Of a stretch of DNA of 64,000 bases, positions 56,998 to 64,000 are shown in pieces (the stretch's first letter is position 1; every line of letters begins with the position of its first letter). The DNA comes from Deinococcus deserti VCD115. GTDB taxonomy: Bacteria; Deinococcota; Deinococci; Deinococcales; Deinococcaceae. The translations under genes were made by a program, and so were the position numbers. The stretch spans positions 1,590,001-1,654,000 of the forward strand of contig NC_012526.1 of assembly GCF_000020685.1 (NCBI RefSeq), in the 5' to 3' direction. The notes under the pieces are model-generated. The model was not told where the DNA came from and ran no database searches. It saw only the letters and a list, made by a program, of their open reading frames with translations.

Positions 56998-58314
56998 TCA
57001 GTCCCCCGCGATAAACACCGGAGCTCCCAGAGGACTCTCGGTTTCGTAACCCTCCTCCTGATGAGAGGACAGGTCCACGCCGCCTATTTCCTCTTTCTCT
57101 GTCATCCGTAGTGGCATGACGAGACCAACAATCTTCAGGCTCAGGAAGGTCCCGCCGGCTGCGAGTGCGGCTGCACCAAGGATGCCGATCATCTGCACGA
57201 TGACCTGATGGGGGTTACCAGCTATCAGGCCGTTCCCGAGGGGGTTGACCAGGGGCGTCGCGAGGATCCCGGTCAGCAACGTACCGACAATGCCGGCCAC
57301 CCCATGACAGGCGAAAACGTCCAGAGCGTCATCAGGGAACAGCCGGTGCTTATTGGCCACCAGGAAATACGACACGGTGCTCGCAACTGCGCCGATCAGC
57401 AAAGCAGCGCCGGGAGTGACAAAGCCGCAGCCCGGCGTGATAGCGACCAGACCGACGACAGCCCCTGTTGCGGCGCCCACAGCTGTAGGTTTACCCGTCC
57501 GCACAGTTTCCCACAGCATCCACACCAGAAGAGCGGCAGCAGCAGCGGCGTTGGTATTCAGCAGAGAAATCGCAGCAATCCCGTTGGCCGCCAGCGCACT
57601 CCCGGCATTGAACCCCAGCCAGCCAAACCAGAGCAGACCCGTACCGAGCAGCACCAGGGGCACATTGTGCGGAATACTCACGTACCGGGGAAAACCGAAA
57701 CGTGGTCCAAGCACCAGCGCGGCAACCAGTCCGCTCACGCCGCTGGCAACCTCGACAACGGTGCCGCCGGCAAAATCCAGCAGTCCGAGTTTAAAGAGCC
57801 ATCCATCTGTGCTCCAGACCCAGTGGGCAAGAGGCGCATAGACCACGAGAACCCAGATGGTGCCGAACAAGACAAATGCAGGAAAGCGCATGCGCTCAAC
57901 CACACTTCCACTGACGACTGCGAGAGTAATGACTGCAAAAAGAAGCTGGAAAATAACGAACAGGGGCGTAGGCAGCGTACCTGTCACTCCGCTTAAAGTC
58001 CCCGCCAGACCGGCTTGCGAGAGCCCGCCGATCAGGGCGTTGCCCCCTGGGCCAAAGGCCAGGCTGTAACCCACAGCGATCCAGGCGACCGCTGCGATGC
58101 CCATGGCCGCGAAGCTCATCATCATGGTATTGAGGACGCTGCTGGCCCGGACCAGACCGCCATAAAAGATTGCCAGGCCAGGAGCCATCAACATTACCAG
58201 TGCCGCGGCAACCAGCATAAAAGCAGTGTCACCCGTATCGATCCGTGCCGTCTGCCCCCCTGTCTGCGCAAAAGCAGATCCGGACAGAAAAACGGCGAGC
58301 CACCATCGACTCAT
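56998..58314 (-). CDS. amtB: ammonium transporter
   Basis: The 438-residue channel has a signal-like N-terminus and 11 helices; DTAFMLVAAALVMLMAPGLAIFYGGLVR, DFAGGTVVEVASGVSGLVAALVLG and VFACHGVAGIVGTLLTGI are signature regions (the last containing the conserved pore His). It takes up ammonium and is coupled by 4 nt to the P-II gene that controls it. Confidence 0.95.
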   Translation of the reverse strand: MSRWWLAVFLSGSAFAQTGGQTARIDTGDTAFMLVAAALVMLMAPGLAIFYGGLVRASSVLNTMMMSFAAMGIAAVAWIAVGYSLAFGPGGNALIGGLSQAGLAGTLSGVTGTLPTPLFVIFQLLFAVITLAVVSGSVVERMRFPAFVLFGTIWVLVVYAPLAHWVWSTDGWLFKLGLLDFAGGTVVEVASGVSGLVAALVLGPRFGFPRYVSIPHNVPLVLLGTGLLWFGWLGFNAGSALAANGIAAISLLNTNAAAAAALLVWMLWETVRTGKPTAVGAATGAVVGLVAITPGCGFVTPGAALLIGAVASTVSYFLVANKHRLFPDDALDVFACHGVAGIVGTLLTGILATPLVNPLGNGLIAGNPHQVIVQMIGILGAAALAAGGTFLSLKIVGLVMPLRMTEKEEIGGVDLSSHQEEGYETESPLGAPVFIAGD

Positions 58315-58691
58315 TGTCCACCTTCTGGATTCAAGCGTGTCTCGTTCACAGGAGTCAGGGCCGCGTGCCCTTCCTCGGCGGTCCGAATGCGCACTACCCG
58401 CTCCAGCGGTTGCACGAAAATCTTGCCGTCCCCGACTTCTCCAGTGCGTGCGCCCCGCACAATGGCGTCGACAGCCAGCTGAACGAAGGGTTCAGAAACA
58501 GCCATCCGGAACTCCACCTTGTCCCGGAACTCGACCATAACGCGTGTGCCCCGGTAGTGCTCAACAATTTCCTGTTCTCCACCATGACCGGACACCCGGC
58601 TGAGTGTGATCCCACTGATACCCGCCTGAAACAGGGCTTCTTTCACCTGTTGCACCCGTTCAGGACGGACCACCGCTGTCACCAATTTCAT
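58311..58691 (-). CDS. glnK: P-II nitrogen regulatory protein
   Basis: The 126-residue P-II protein has MKLVTAVVRPERVQQVKEALFQAGISGITLSRVSGHG at the start, a T-loop with EIVEHYRGTRVMVEF (Tyr at the position uridylylated in enterobacteria), and the C-terminal GEVGDGKIFVQPLERVVRIRTAEEG (P-II C-terminal signature). It senses 2-oxoglutarate and ATP/ADP and blocks AmtB when nitrogen is ample. The start lies 6 nt after TAGCGT. Confidence 0.93.
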   Translation of the reverse strand: MKLVTAVVRPERVQQVKEALFQAGISGITLSRVSGHGGEQEIVEHYRGTRVMVEFRDKVEFRMAVSEPFVQLAVDAIVRGARTGEVGDGKIFVQPLERVVRIRTAEEGHAALTPVNETRLNPEGGQ

Positions 58692-58697
58692 GGATCG

Positions 58698-58703
58698 ACG
58701 CTA
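58698..58703 (-). promoter_or_regulatory. -10-like box (TAGCGT) for glnK-amtB
   Basis: On the minus strand TAGCGT-N6-ATG, with a TTGACA motif just upstream at non-standard spacing and a palindrome TTGTACAA further upstream (about 58732-58740) that could bind a nitrogen regulator. Confidence 0.35.
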
Positions 58704-59206
58704 GCACTTTGTCAACCCCAAATGATGCATTTGTACAATAGTTTAGACACAGAATGCACTTCTTACTCGAAAAGCTAAGAAATTCTTCCAAAGATCCGTC
58801 ATTTGTACCTAATTTTGCTGATGACCGTCAAACGTATCTGAAGATGACTACATCGTTCCATCTGCACGGCGCACCCAAAGGTGAGAGGAGCAGGCGGCAC
58901 TGCAAAGTGCTTCTTGTCCTGCCTTTCGCAACAACACCCCTCGCGGTTCGCTTTGTGTGCCCTCAGAGACTCAGCCAATGATTCATTCCGTCATGGCTGA
59001 AATTTCCACACGACGGCCAACACACTCTTTTTGAGGACAAAAGAAATCAGGATGACGAGGCCGAACCTCGTCATCCTGAACATTCTCAAAGGGTGCTCTC
59101 TACACCACTCTCAAAGCAGCTGGCCTCCTCGACACCCGACCACCCTGCTCTTCTACCTGTTGCGTGGAATGAACCGTGTCATGCAGCGATTCATCTGGAA
59201 CTTTTA
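58704..59206. other. gene-free region with a terminator
   Basis: No gene is supported. It contains the upstream region of glnK and the terminator of the radical SAM gene. A 75-codon plus-strand frame (58754-58981) has no ribosome site or known sequence. Confidence 0.4.
59049..59077. terminator. terminator after the radical SAM gene
   Basis: AGGATGACGAGG and CCTCGTCATCCT form a 12-bp stem with a 5-nt loop; on the minus strand GATTTCTTTTG follows. Confidence 0.65.
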
Positions 59207-60739
59207 TCAGACGGCGAGTCCCTGTGCGTGGGCACTGACATCGCCGCTCTCATACTGCCCAGGGGGCAGATCGATGGCTGGAGTATTGCTCTCGAACTCA
59301 TCGCTCCAGCCCACTTCCTCCAGAGCCTTCTTCCAGGCGCCGATGCTCTCGTTCCGGTAGATCTGGTACGCCGCCATGCCAACCTCAGGGCCACCACGTG
59401 CGATCACGCTTTCCACCCAGGCCCATTTGGCAGATACGTTGCGCAGTTCAGCAGTGGTCCGCAGTTCCTTCTGAATGCGCTTGAGGCGCTTTTCAATGGT
59501 CTGCACGCCGGCGAAAGGGTCAGCGAAGTGGGGCGTGTGCCGCTTGGGGACAAACGGGCTGATGCCCAGGGCAATCCGGTTGATGCCTGCCAGTTCCTTG
59601 GTAAAGGAAATCAGCTCTGTAATGTCGTCGTCGTTCTCTGGACCCAGACCGATCATCATGTACACCTTCAGACCGCTGAAATTCAGGTCCCGGCTGATCT
59701 GTGCCGTCTTGAGCAGGTCCTCGGTCGTAATGCCTTTCTTGAGCCACCGGCGCAGGCGCTCGCTGGGGGCATCGCTGGCCACCGTGAAGGTGCGCAGGCC
59801 ACCGGCCTTGAGAATTTCGGCCAGTTCCGCATCGACGGTATCGGCACGAATGGAACTGACGCCCAGCTTGACGCCGCGGTCGGTCAGGGTGCGGCCCACA
59901 AACTTGGTATGCGGGAAATCACTCAGGGCCGCGCCGACCAGCCCGACCTTCTCTGCCCAGTCGGGAATGACATCCAGCAGTTCCTGAGCCTGGTTGTTGC
60001 GGTTCGGGCCGTACATGGTCCGGGCCAGGCAGAAGGTACAGGGACGCGGGCAACCGCGCTGCGCTTCAACCAGGAACATGTTGCTCAGCTCACTGTGCGG
60101 CGTGACGATCTGGCTGTAGGCCGGCAGGAGCTCCTTGGGCGCCGTGGCCCACTTGGGCTCGTGGGTATGCCGGGAGGGCAGGAAAATACCGGGCATGCCA
60201 TCCACGAGGTCGTAGAAGTCCTCCCGGGTCTGCGACTCCCGCAGCGCCTCGCTGATCACCGGAACAATCTGCTCACCGTCACCGATGATGATCACGTCGG
60301 CAAAGGGGGTCAGCGGGTAGGGGTTGGAACTGGTGAAAGGCCCACCGATCATAACCACCGGATCGCTGTCATCGCGCTCTTCACGCAGAGGGCGCATGCC
60401 CGCCACAGCCAGGGTGCGGATGATGTTGGTCAGGTCCAGCTCGAAGCTGACGCTCAGGGCGAACAGTTCACAGTCTCCCGCGTCACGCCCGGATTCCACG
60501 GTAGGCAGGGCCTGTCCGGTCCGTTCGAAAGCCTCGACATCGTCCGGAAGAAAAGCGCGTTCGCAGGCGACCCCTTCTTCCTGGTTGAACATGCGGTAGA
60601 TCACCTGATAGCCCAGCGAGGCCATGCCTACGCTGTAGCGGTTGGGAAACGCGAGCGTGACGCGAATAGGAGCCTGCTTGAACAGGGTGCCTGTTTCCGC
60701 GTCGAGCATCGGTTTAAGTTCATTGCGCCAGTACGACAA
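59207..60739 (-). CDS. radical SAM protein with B12-binding-like N-terminus
   Basis: The 510-residue protein has a cobalamin-binding-like N-terminal domain (NRYSVGMASLGYQVIYRMF, then MIGGPFTSSNPYPLTPFADVIIIGDGE near 155) and a radical SAM core with CPRPCTFC (C-x3-C-x2-C cluster), SIRADTV and VYMMIGLGPENDDD. It belongs to the large uncharacterised radical SAM group often called TIGR03960-like. The C-terminal segment (residues 400-510) has no known motif. The reaction is unknown. Confidence 0.8.
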   Translation of the reverse strand: MSYWRNELKPMLDAETGTLFKQAPIRVTLAFPNRYSVGMASLGYQVIYRMFNQEEGVACERAFLPDDVEAFERTGQALPTVESGRDAGDCELFALSVSFELDLTNIIRTLAVAGMRPLREERDDSDPVVMIGGPFTSSNPYPLTPFADVIIIGDGEQIVPVISEALRESQTREDFYDLVDGMPGIFLPSRHTHEPKWATAPKELLPAYSQIVTPHSELSNMFLVEAQRGCPRPCTFCLARTMYGPNRNNQAQELLDVIPDWAEKVGLVGAALSDFPHTKFVGRTLTDRGVKLGVSSIRADTVDAELAEILKAGGLRTFTVASDAPSERLRRWLKKGITTEDLLKTAQISRDLNFSGLKVYMMIGLGPENDDDITELISFTKELAGINRIALGISPFVPKRHTPHFADPFAGVQTIEKRLKRIQKELRTTAELRNVSAKWAWVESVIARGGPEVGMAAYQIYRNESIGAWKKALEEVGWSDEFESNTPAIDLPPGQYESGDVSAHAQGLAV

Positions 60740-60862
60740 AAGTCCTCCGGAGTGCGCGGAAGACCTCAGGAGTGGTTCAGGAGGTCTGGCGCGTCACAGC
60801 CGATTATTGTACCGTTTTTTGTTGCCTCAACTGAAGCGCGGCTCACTTCGGCCGCCGCAGTC

Positions 60863-61621
60863 TCAATCCAGGCGGCCCAGAAAGGCGTGGGTGCGGTACG
60901 TCAGCGTGACCAGACCTTCGTGCTCGTGGGCATCGAACGCACGGTCAAGGTCCTGATACAGCGCCACAGAGCGCGGGTCTCCAGGGGCCGGCAGGTAGCT
61001 CACACTGCCGGCCAGGGCACGCAGCCGCTCACGGGACGCTTCAAGCGGGTTATCGAAGATCCGGTGTTCCCATCCTCCCGGCATAAAACGGGGCAACTCT
61101 GACTCGGGCACCCGGGTCGCCAGCTCCGGAGTTCCAGCGTCCTGGTGGCTTGCTACCACAGCACCATACGCACGGTTAAACGGAGCATCGACACCACGCC
61201 AGTCGTTCCAGACAAACAGCACCCGGCCCTCCGGGCGAAGGATCCGCCGGAGCTCACGTAAGGTCGCTTCAGGCTCAAACCAGTGAGCAGCTTGAGCGGC
61301 AGTGACCAGCCTGACTGAGCTGACCGCCAGTCCGGTCGTTTCGGAGGTGCCGGCCTGTACAGCAAGCTGTCCGGACTGGATATGCGTCTCCAACCCGGCT
61401 GGAAGCTGCGCACGCATCTCGGGGTTGGGCTCCACCGCGATTACCTGGGCACCGTGGGCCAGCAACAGGCGAGTAAACAGGCCTGTACCTGCGCCCAGGT
61501 CTGCCACGAGTCCAGCCAGGAGGTTCTGCGATGCCAGCCACTCGCCCAGCGCGTCCGGGTAGCCGGGCCGGGCGGCGGCATACACGTCTGCACGGCCGAG
61601 AAAACGGTCAGGGTTGCTCAA
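60863..61621 (-). CDS. class I SAM-dependent methyltransferase
   Basis: The 252-residue protein has methyltransferase motifs LVADLGAGTGLFTRLLLAHGAQVIAVEPNPEM and LVTAAQAAHWFEPEATLRELRRILRPEGRVLFVWND. It methylates an unknown small molecule. It starts at a TTG (61621) overlapping the upstream stop (TTGA), so translation is coupled to the membrane protein gene. Confidence 0.85.
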   Translation of the reverse strand: MSNPDRFLGRADVYAAARPGYPDALGEWLASQNLLAGLVADLGAGTGLFTRLLLAHGAQVIAVEPNPEMRAQLPAGLETHIQSGQLAVQAGTSETTGLAVSSVRLVTAAQAAHWFEPEATLRELRRILRPEGRVLFVWNDWRGVDAPFNRAYGAVVASHQDAGTPELATRVPESELPRFMPGGWEHRIFDNPLEASRERLRALAGSVSYLPAPGDPRSVALYQDLDRAFDAHEHEGLVTLTYRTHAFLGRLD

Positions 61622-62019
61622 GTGTCACTCCGGGCTGGCGCCCCCGATGAAGTTTCCCGATCAGGCGAAGTGGCATCTCCTGGCGTGGCAGAAACCACCA
61701 GCTGCCGCGTCAGCGCTGGATTCCTGTCCTGCGGGGTCACGGGGCTGCCCAGTTCCAGGTCCCGGGCCCCGGCCGTTCCGAAGGGGCGCGCCGCCGGAGC
61801 AGGAGGGCCGCTGGGACGCCACGCACTGGCCACAAAAAACACCAGCCCACCCAGTACCGTGGCCATCACCAGAAACCACAGCAGACGCCAGAGCACGGTC
61901 GAGGCACCGACGATAAAGGCGCCCAGTCCAGAAAGCAGCTGCCCGGCCAGCCACACGGCCGCCAGAGCCGTGACCGCCAGCAGCACCACGCCCGCCAGGG
62001 CAATCAGGACGCGCGTCAT
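61618..62019 (-). CDS. small membrane protein of unknown function
   Basis: The 133-residue protein has two hydrophobic stretches (ALAGVVLLAVTALAAVWLAG and VLWRLLWFLVMATVLGGLVFFVA) and a Pro/Ala-rich cytoplasmic tail. No family is recognised. It is divergent from nadB by 58 bp and coupled to the methyltransferase gene. Confidence 0.65.
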   Translation of the reverse strand: MTRVLIALAGVVLLAVTALAAVWLAGQLLSGLGAFIVGASTVLWRLLWFLVMATVLGGLVFFVASAWRPSGPPAPAARPFGTAGARDLELGSPVTPQDRNPALTRQLVVSATPGDATSPDRETSSGAPARSDT

Positions 62020-62064
62020 GGACGCAGTCTACCAGTCTGCCCGGACACGGCCGAATGCTTGCCG

Positions 62065-62070
62065 TACCCT
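62065..62070 (+). promoter_or_regulatory. -10 box (TACCCT) for nadB
   Basis: TACCCT-N7-GTG (62078) with no ribosome site; the leaderless pattern fixes the nadB start. Confidence 0.45.
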
Positions 62071-62077
62071 GCTGAAC

Positions 62078-63619
62078 GTGAAGGTTGTGGACACGGAACT
62101 CCTGGTAATTGGCGGCGGCGTGGCCGGTGCGTATGCGGCCCTGACCGCCCGCACCTTCGGAGCAGATGTCGTGCTGGCCTGCAAGACACCGTTGACGGGC
62201 GGCTCGACGCGCTGGGCGCAGGGGGGTATTGCGGCGCCCGCCGGGCCAGGAGATGAAGCAGCACACGGGGAGGACACCCTGCGCGCCGGGCGGGGCCTGT
62301 GCGAGCCGGAAACAGTGGCCCGCTTTGTGGCCGAGGCCCGCGCGCACGTCGAGACGCTGCGCGATCTGGGTGTGGCCTTCTCCCCTATCCATACCCTGGA
62401 AGGGGGGCACAGCTGCCCCCGTATCCGCCACACCGGTGACGCCACCGGCCATGCCATCAGCGAGGCTCTGGCCCGCGCACTGGAAGCCACCCAGGGGGCT
62501 GGGCTCCGCCTGCTGGAAGGGGCTTTTGCCAGCAACCTGCGGCTGCACGCCGGCCAGGTGGTGGGCGCCGACCTGATCACGCCGCAGGGACCTGTGCACG
62601 TGCGTGCCGGAGCGGTCCTGCTGGCGACCGGAGGCTTCGGGCAGCTGTTTCCCGTCACCACCGCTCCTCCTGAAGGCACCGGAGATGGCTTGGCGCTGGC
62701 CTACCGGGCCGGGGCGGCGCTGCGCGACCTGGAATTCGTGCAGTTTCATCCGACTGCAGTAGTGATAGGGGGCAAGGCACATCTGGTGACGGAAGCCGCG
62801 CGCGGAGAAGGAGGCGTGTTGCGCAATGCCCATGGTGAGCGCTTCATGACCCGTTACGATCCGCAACTGGAACTTGCCCCCCGCGACACGGTCGCCCGGG
62901 CCATCGCCGCAGAAATTTCCCGGACTGGCCGGGTTGACCTGGACCTGCGCCACCTGGGAGAAGCCTTTGTGCACGCGCGTTTTCCAACCGTCAGCCAAAC
63001 GCTTGCTGGCCTGGGCCTGAATATGGGGCGCGATCTTATTGCGGTGCAGCCTGCGGTGCACTACACGATGGGCGGCGTACAGACTGACACTTACGGCCGC
63101 ACGACCATTCCTGGGCTCTACGCTGCGGGCGAGGTGGCCTCTTCCGGACTGCACGGCGCCAACCGGCTGGCCAGCAACAGCCTTTCGGAGGGTCTGGTGT
63201 TCGGAGCGCGGGCAGCGCGGGAAGCGCTGGCTGTAGGAAGCCTGCCGCTCCATGACGGGGAAGCTGTCCCAGCTCCCGGCGCGGACACGGCGGGTTTACC
63301 CGCCCTCCGTGCCCGGGTTGCTGGTGCGGCCGGTCTCCTTCGCAGTGGAGCCGGGTTGCGTGCGGTGCTGGATGCTCAGCCCCTCCCAGCCAGTCCCACC
63401 TTGTCCCGCGCAGCGCTGGAAGCTGCAAACCTCGAGCTGCTGGCCGGACTGCTGATCCGCGCCGCCCTGTCGCGCGAGGAGTCAAGAGGGGGTCATGCCC
63501 GGCAGGACTTTCCATGTGAGGCGCCCCAGGCCGTTCATACAGTCCAGACATACGAAGGCACGGTAGCCACACTTACGGCTGTTCCAGTACGGCAGAGCGT
63601 GCTAAGGTTCAGCGCGTGA
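62078..63619 (+). CDS. nadB: L-aspartate oxidase
   Basis: The 513-residue flavoenzyme oxidises aspartate to iminoaspartate, the first step of NAD synthesis. The FAD motif LLVIGGGVAGAYAALTAR is at the N-terminus; GGSTRWAQGGIAAP, GRGLCEPETVARFV, LEGGHSCPRIRHTGDATGHAI and the C-terminal TYGRTTIPGLYAAGEVASSGLHGANRLASNSL are family signatures. The GTG at 62078 is chosen by the -10 box and homology; a longer frame (from 61382) lies over the minus-strand methyltransferase. nadC follows 32 bp later. Confidence 0.93.
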   Translation: MKVVDTELLVIGGGVAGAYAALTARTFGADVVLACKTPLTGGSTRWAQGGIAAPAGPGDEAAHGEDTLRAGRGLCEPETVARFVAEARAHVETLRDLGVAFSPIHTLEGGHSCPRIRHTGDATGHAISEALARALEATQGAGLRLLEGAFASNLRLHAGQVVGADLITPQGPVHVRAGAVLLATGGFGQLFPVTTAPPEGTGDGLALAYRAGAALRDLEFVQFHPTAVVIGGKAHLVTEAARGEGGVLRNAHGERFMTRYDPQLELAPRDTVARAIAAEISRTGRVDLDLRHLGEAFVHARFPTVSQTLAGLGLNMGRDLIAVQPAVHYTMGGVQTDTYGRTTIPGLYAAGEVASSGLHGANRLASNSLSEGLVFGARAAREALAVGSLPLHDGEAVPAPGADTAGLPALRARVAGAAGLLRSGAGLRAVLDAQPLPASPTLSRAALEAANLELLAGLLIRAALSREESRGGHARQDFPCEAPQAVHTVQTYEGTVATLTAVPVRQSVLRFSA

Positions 63620-63650
63620 TTTCTCTCACAATACGATCTTGGAGACTGTC

Positions 63651-64000
63651 GTGCTGAGCCTTGATGACCGGCTCCGTGCCGCGCTGGCTGAGGATATCGG
63701 GCGTGGTGACGCGACCACTCTGGCCACCATTCCGGCGTCGCAGACAGCCCGGGCAGAGGTCCTGATGAAAGAAAGCGGGGTACTCAGTGGCCTGGACGTC
63801 GCCGCGCGGGTGTTTACTCTGATGGACCCGAGGCTGACCGTCCGGTGGAGTGCCGTGGACGGCGAGCAACGCGAGCGGGGCCCGATTGGCGTGATTGAAG
63901 GTCCGGCCCGCAGCCTGCTGAGCGCCGAGCGTCTCGCCCTGAACCTGCTGCAGCGGCTGTCCGGCGTGGCCACGCAGACGCGGCGCCACGTGGACGCCCT
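63651..64000 (+). CDS. nadC: nicotinate-nucleotide pyrophosphorylase, 5' part
   Basis: The first 116 codons are present before the window ends. LAEDIGRGDATTLATIP, VLMKESGVLSGLDVAARVF and LLSAERLALNLLQRLSGVATQTRR match NadC, which converts quinolinate and PRPP to nicotinate mononucleotide. The GTG at 63651 follows a TTGGAG ribosome site. It probably forms an operon with nadB; nadA is not in the window. Confidence 0.93.
   Translation, partial: MLSLDDRLRAALAEDIGRGDATTLATIPASQTARAEVLMKESGVLSGLDVAARVFTLMDPRLTVRWSAVDGEQRERGPIGVIEGPARSLLSAERLALNLLQRLSGVATQTRRHVDA

Noticed and set aside
59093..61102. 669-codon plus-strand frame
   Set aside because: Antisense shadow of the radical SAM gene, whose cluster motif is clear on the minus strand.
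61382..62077. Long N-terminal extension of nadB
   Set aside because: It lies over minus-strand genes; the leaderless box and family similarity place the start at 62078.

Overview
The window is high-GC bacterial chromosome whose gene content fits the genus Deinococcus. Supporting features are a reductase-less nitric oxide synthase, lysine synthesis through alpha-aminoadipate with a LysW carrier, DUF11 envelope proteins, a DUF4127 protein, and many genes whose start codon lies only 6-7 nt after a TANNNT-like -10 box, as expected for leaderless mRNAs. The genus is an inference; no database was consulted.

Positions 1 to about 9516 look like the right end of an integrated element. It ends in the 3' part of a tRNA-Lys gene (9472-9516) that has no matching 5' half, which is the classic scar of tyrosine-recombinase integration. 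The intact tRNA and the recombinase would lie to the left of the window. The element carries a tight minus-strand operon (7812 down to 2386): a Toprim/DUF927-type primase-helicase, a TubC_N-like cysteine protein, then seven very small proteins, mostly joined by 4-nt start/stop overlaps. Nearby are an excisionase-like HTH protein, an XRE regulator with a partner, an unrecognised 318-aa protein and two exported cargo proteins. The octamer CTTCGCCG/CGGCGAAG recurs about 22 times across the element, in several reading frames and in non-coding DNA, and is rare in the flanking chromosome.

10042-19641 holds a large DUF11 lipoprotein, a GH2 glycosidase, nitric oxide synthase, an operon of DUF3445 heme N-demethylase + exported RNase Sa-like ribonuclease + barstar, and UppP. 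19705-27115 has an APH(6)-like kinase followed by the conserved block rpsB-tsf-pyrH-frr-cdsA-dxr-rseP (uppS is absent from its usual place). 27167-43421 holds alr, a secreted DUF11-like protein, a MacB-type ABC exporter, a DUF4127 protein, an EamA transporter with a DOMON-like membrane protein and proB, a 5'-nucleotidase, an AlaX-type tRNA editing protein, an SDR and a sulfite-oxidase-like molybdoenzyme.

43694-50539 contains a DUF4397 protein, a gene-poor lower-GC stretch, a multicopper oxidase pair, and a MarR-MFS efflux operon with a perfect 9-bp inverted repeat at its promoter. 50799-54144 is the alpha-aminoadipate lysine operon lysT-lysU-(double zinc-ribbon protein)-lysW-lysX; its LysW has lost all four zinc cysteines while the neighbouring protein carries eight. 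The window ends with a KhtTU-like K+/H+ antiporter, a DUF892 ferritin-like protein, glnK-amtB, a radical SAM protein, a methyltransferase, and nadB followed by the start of nadC.
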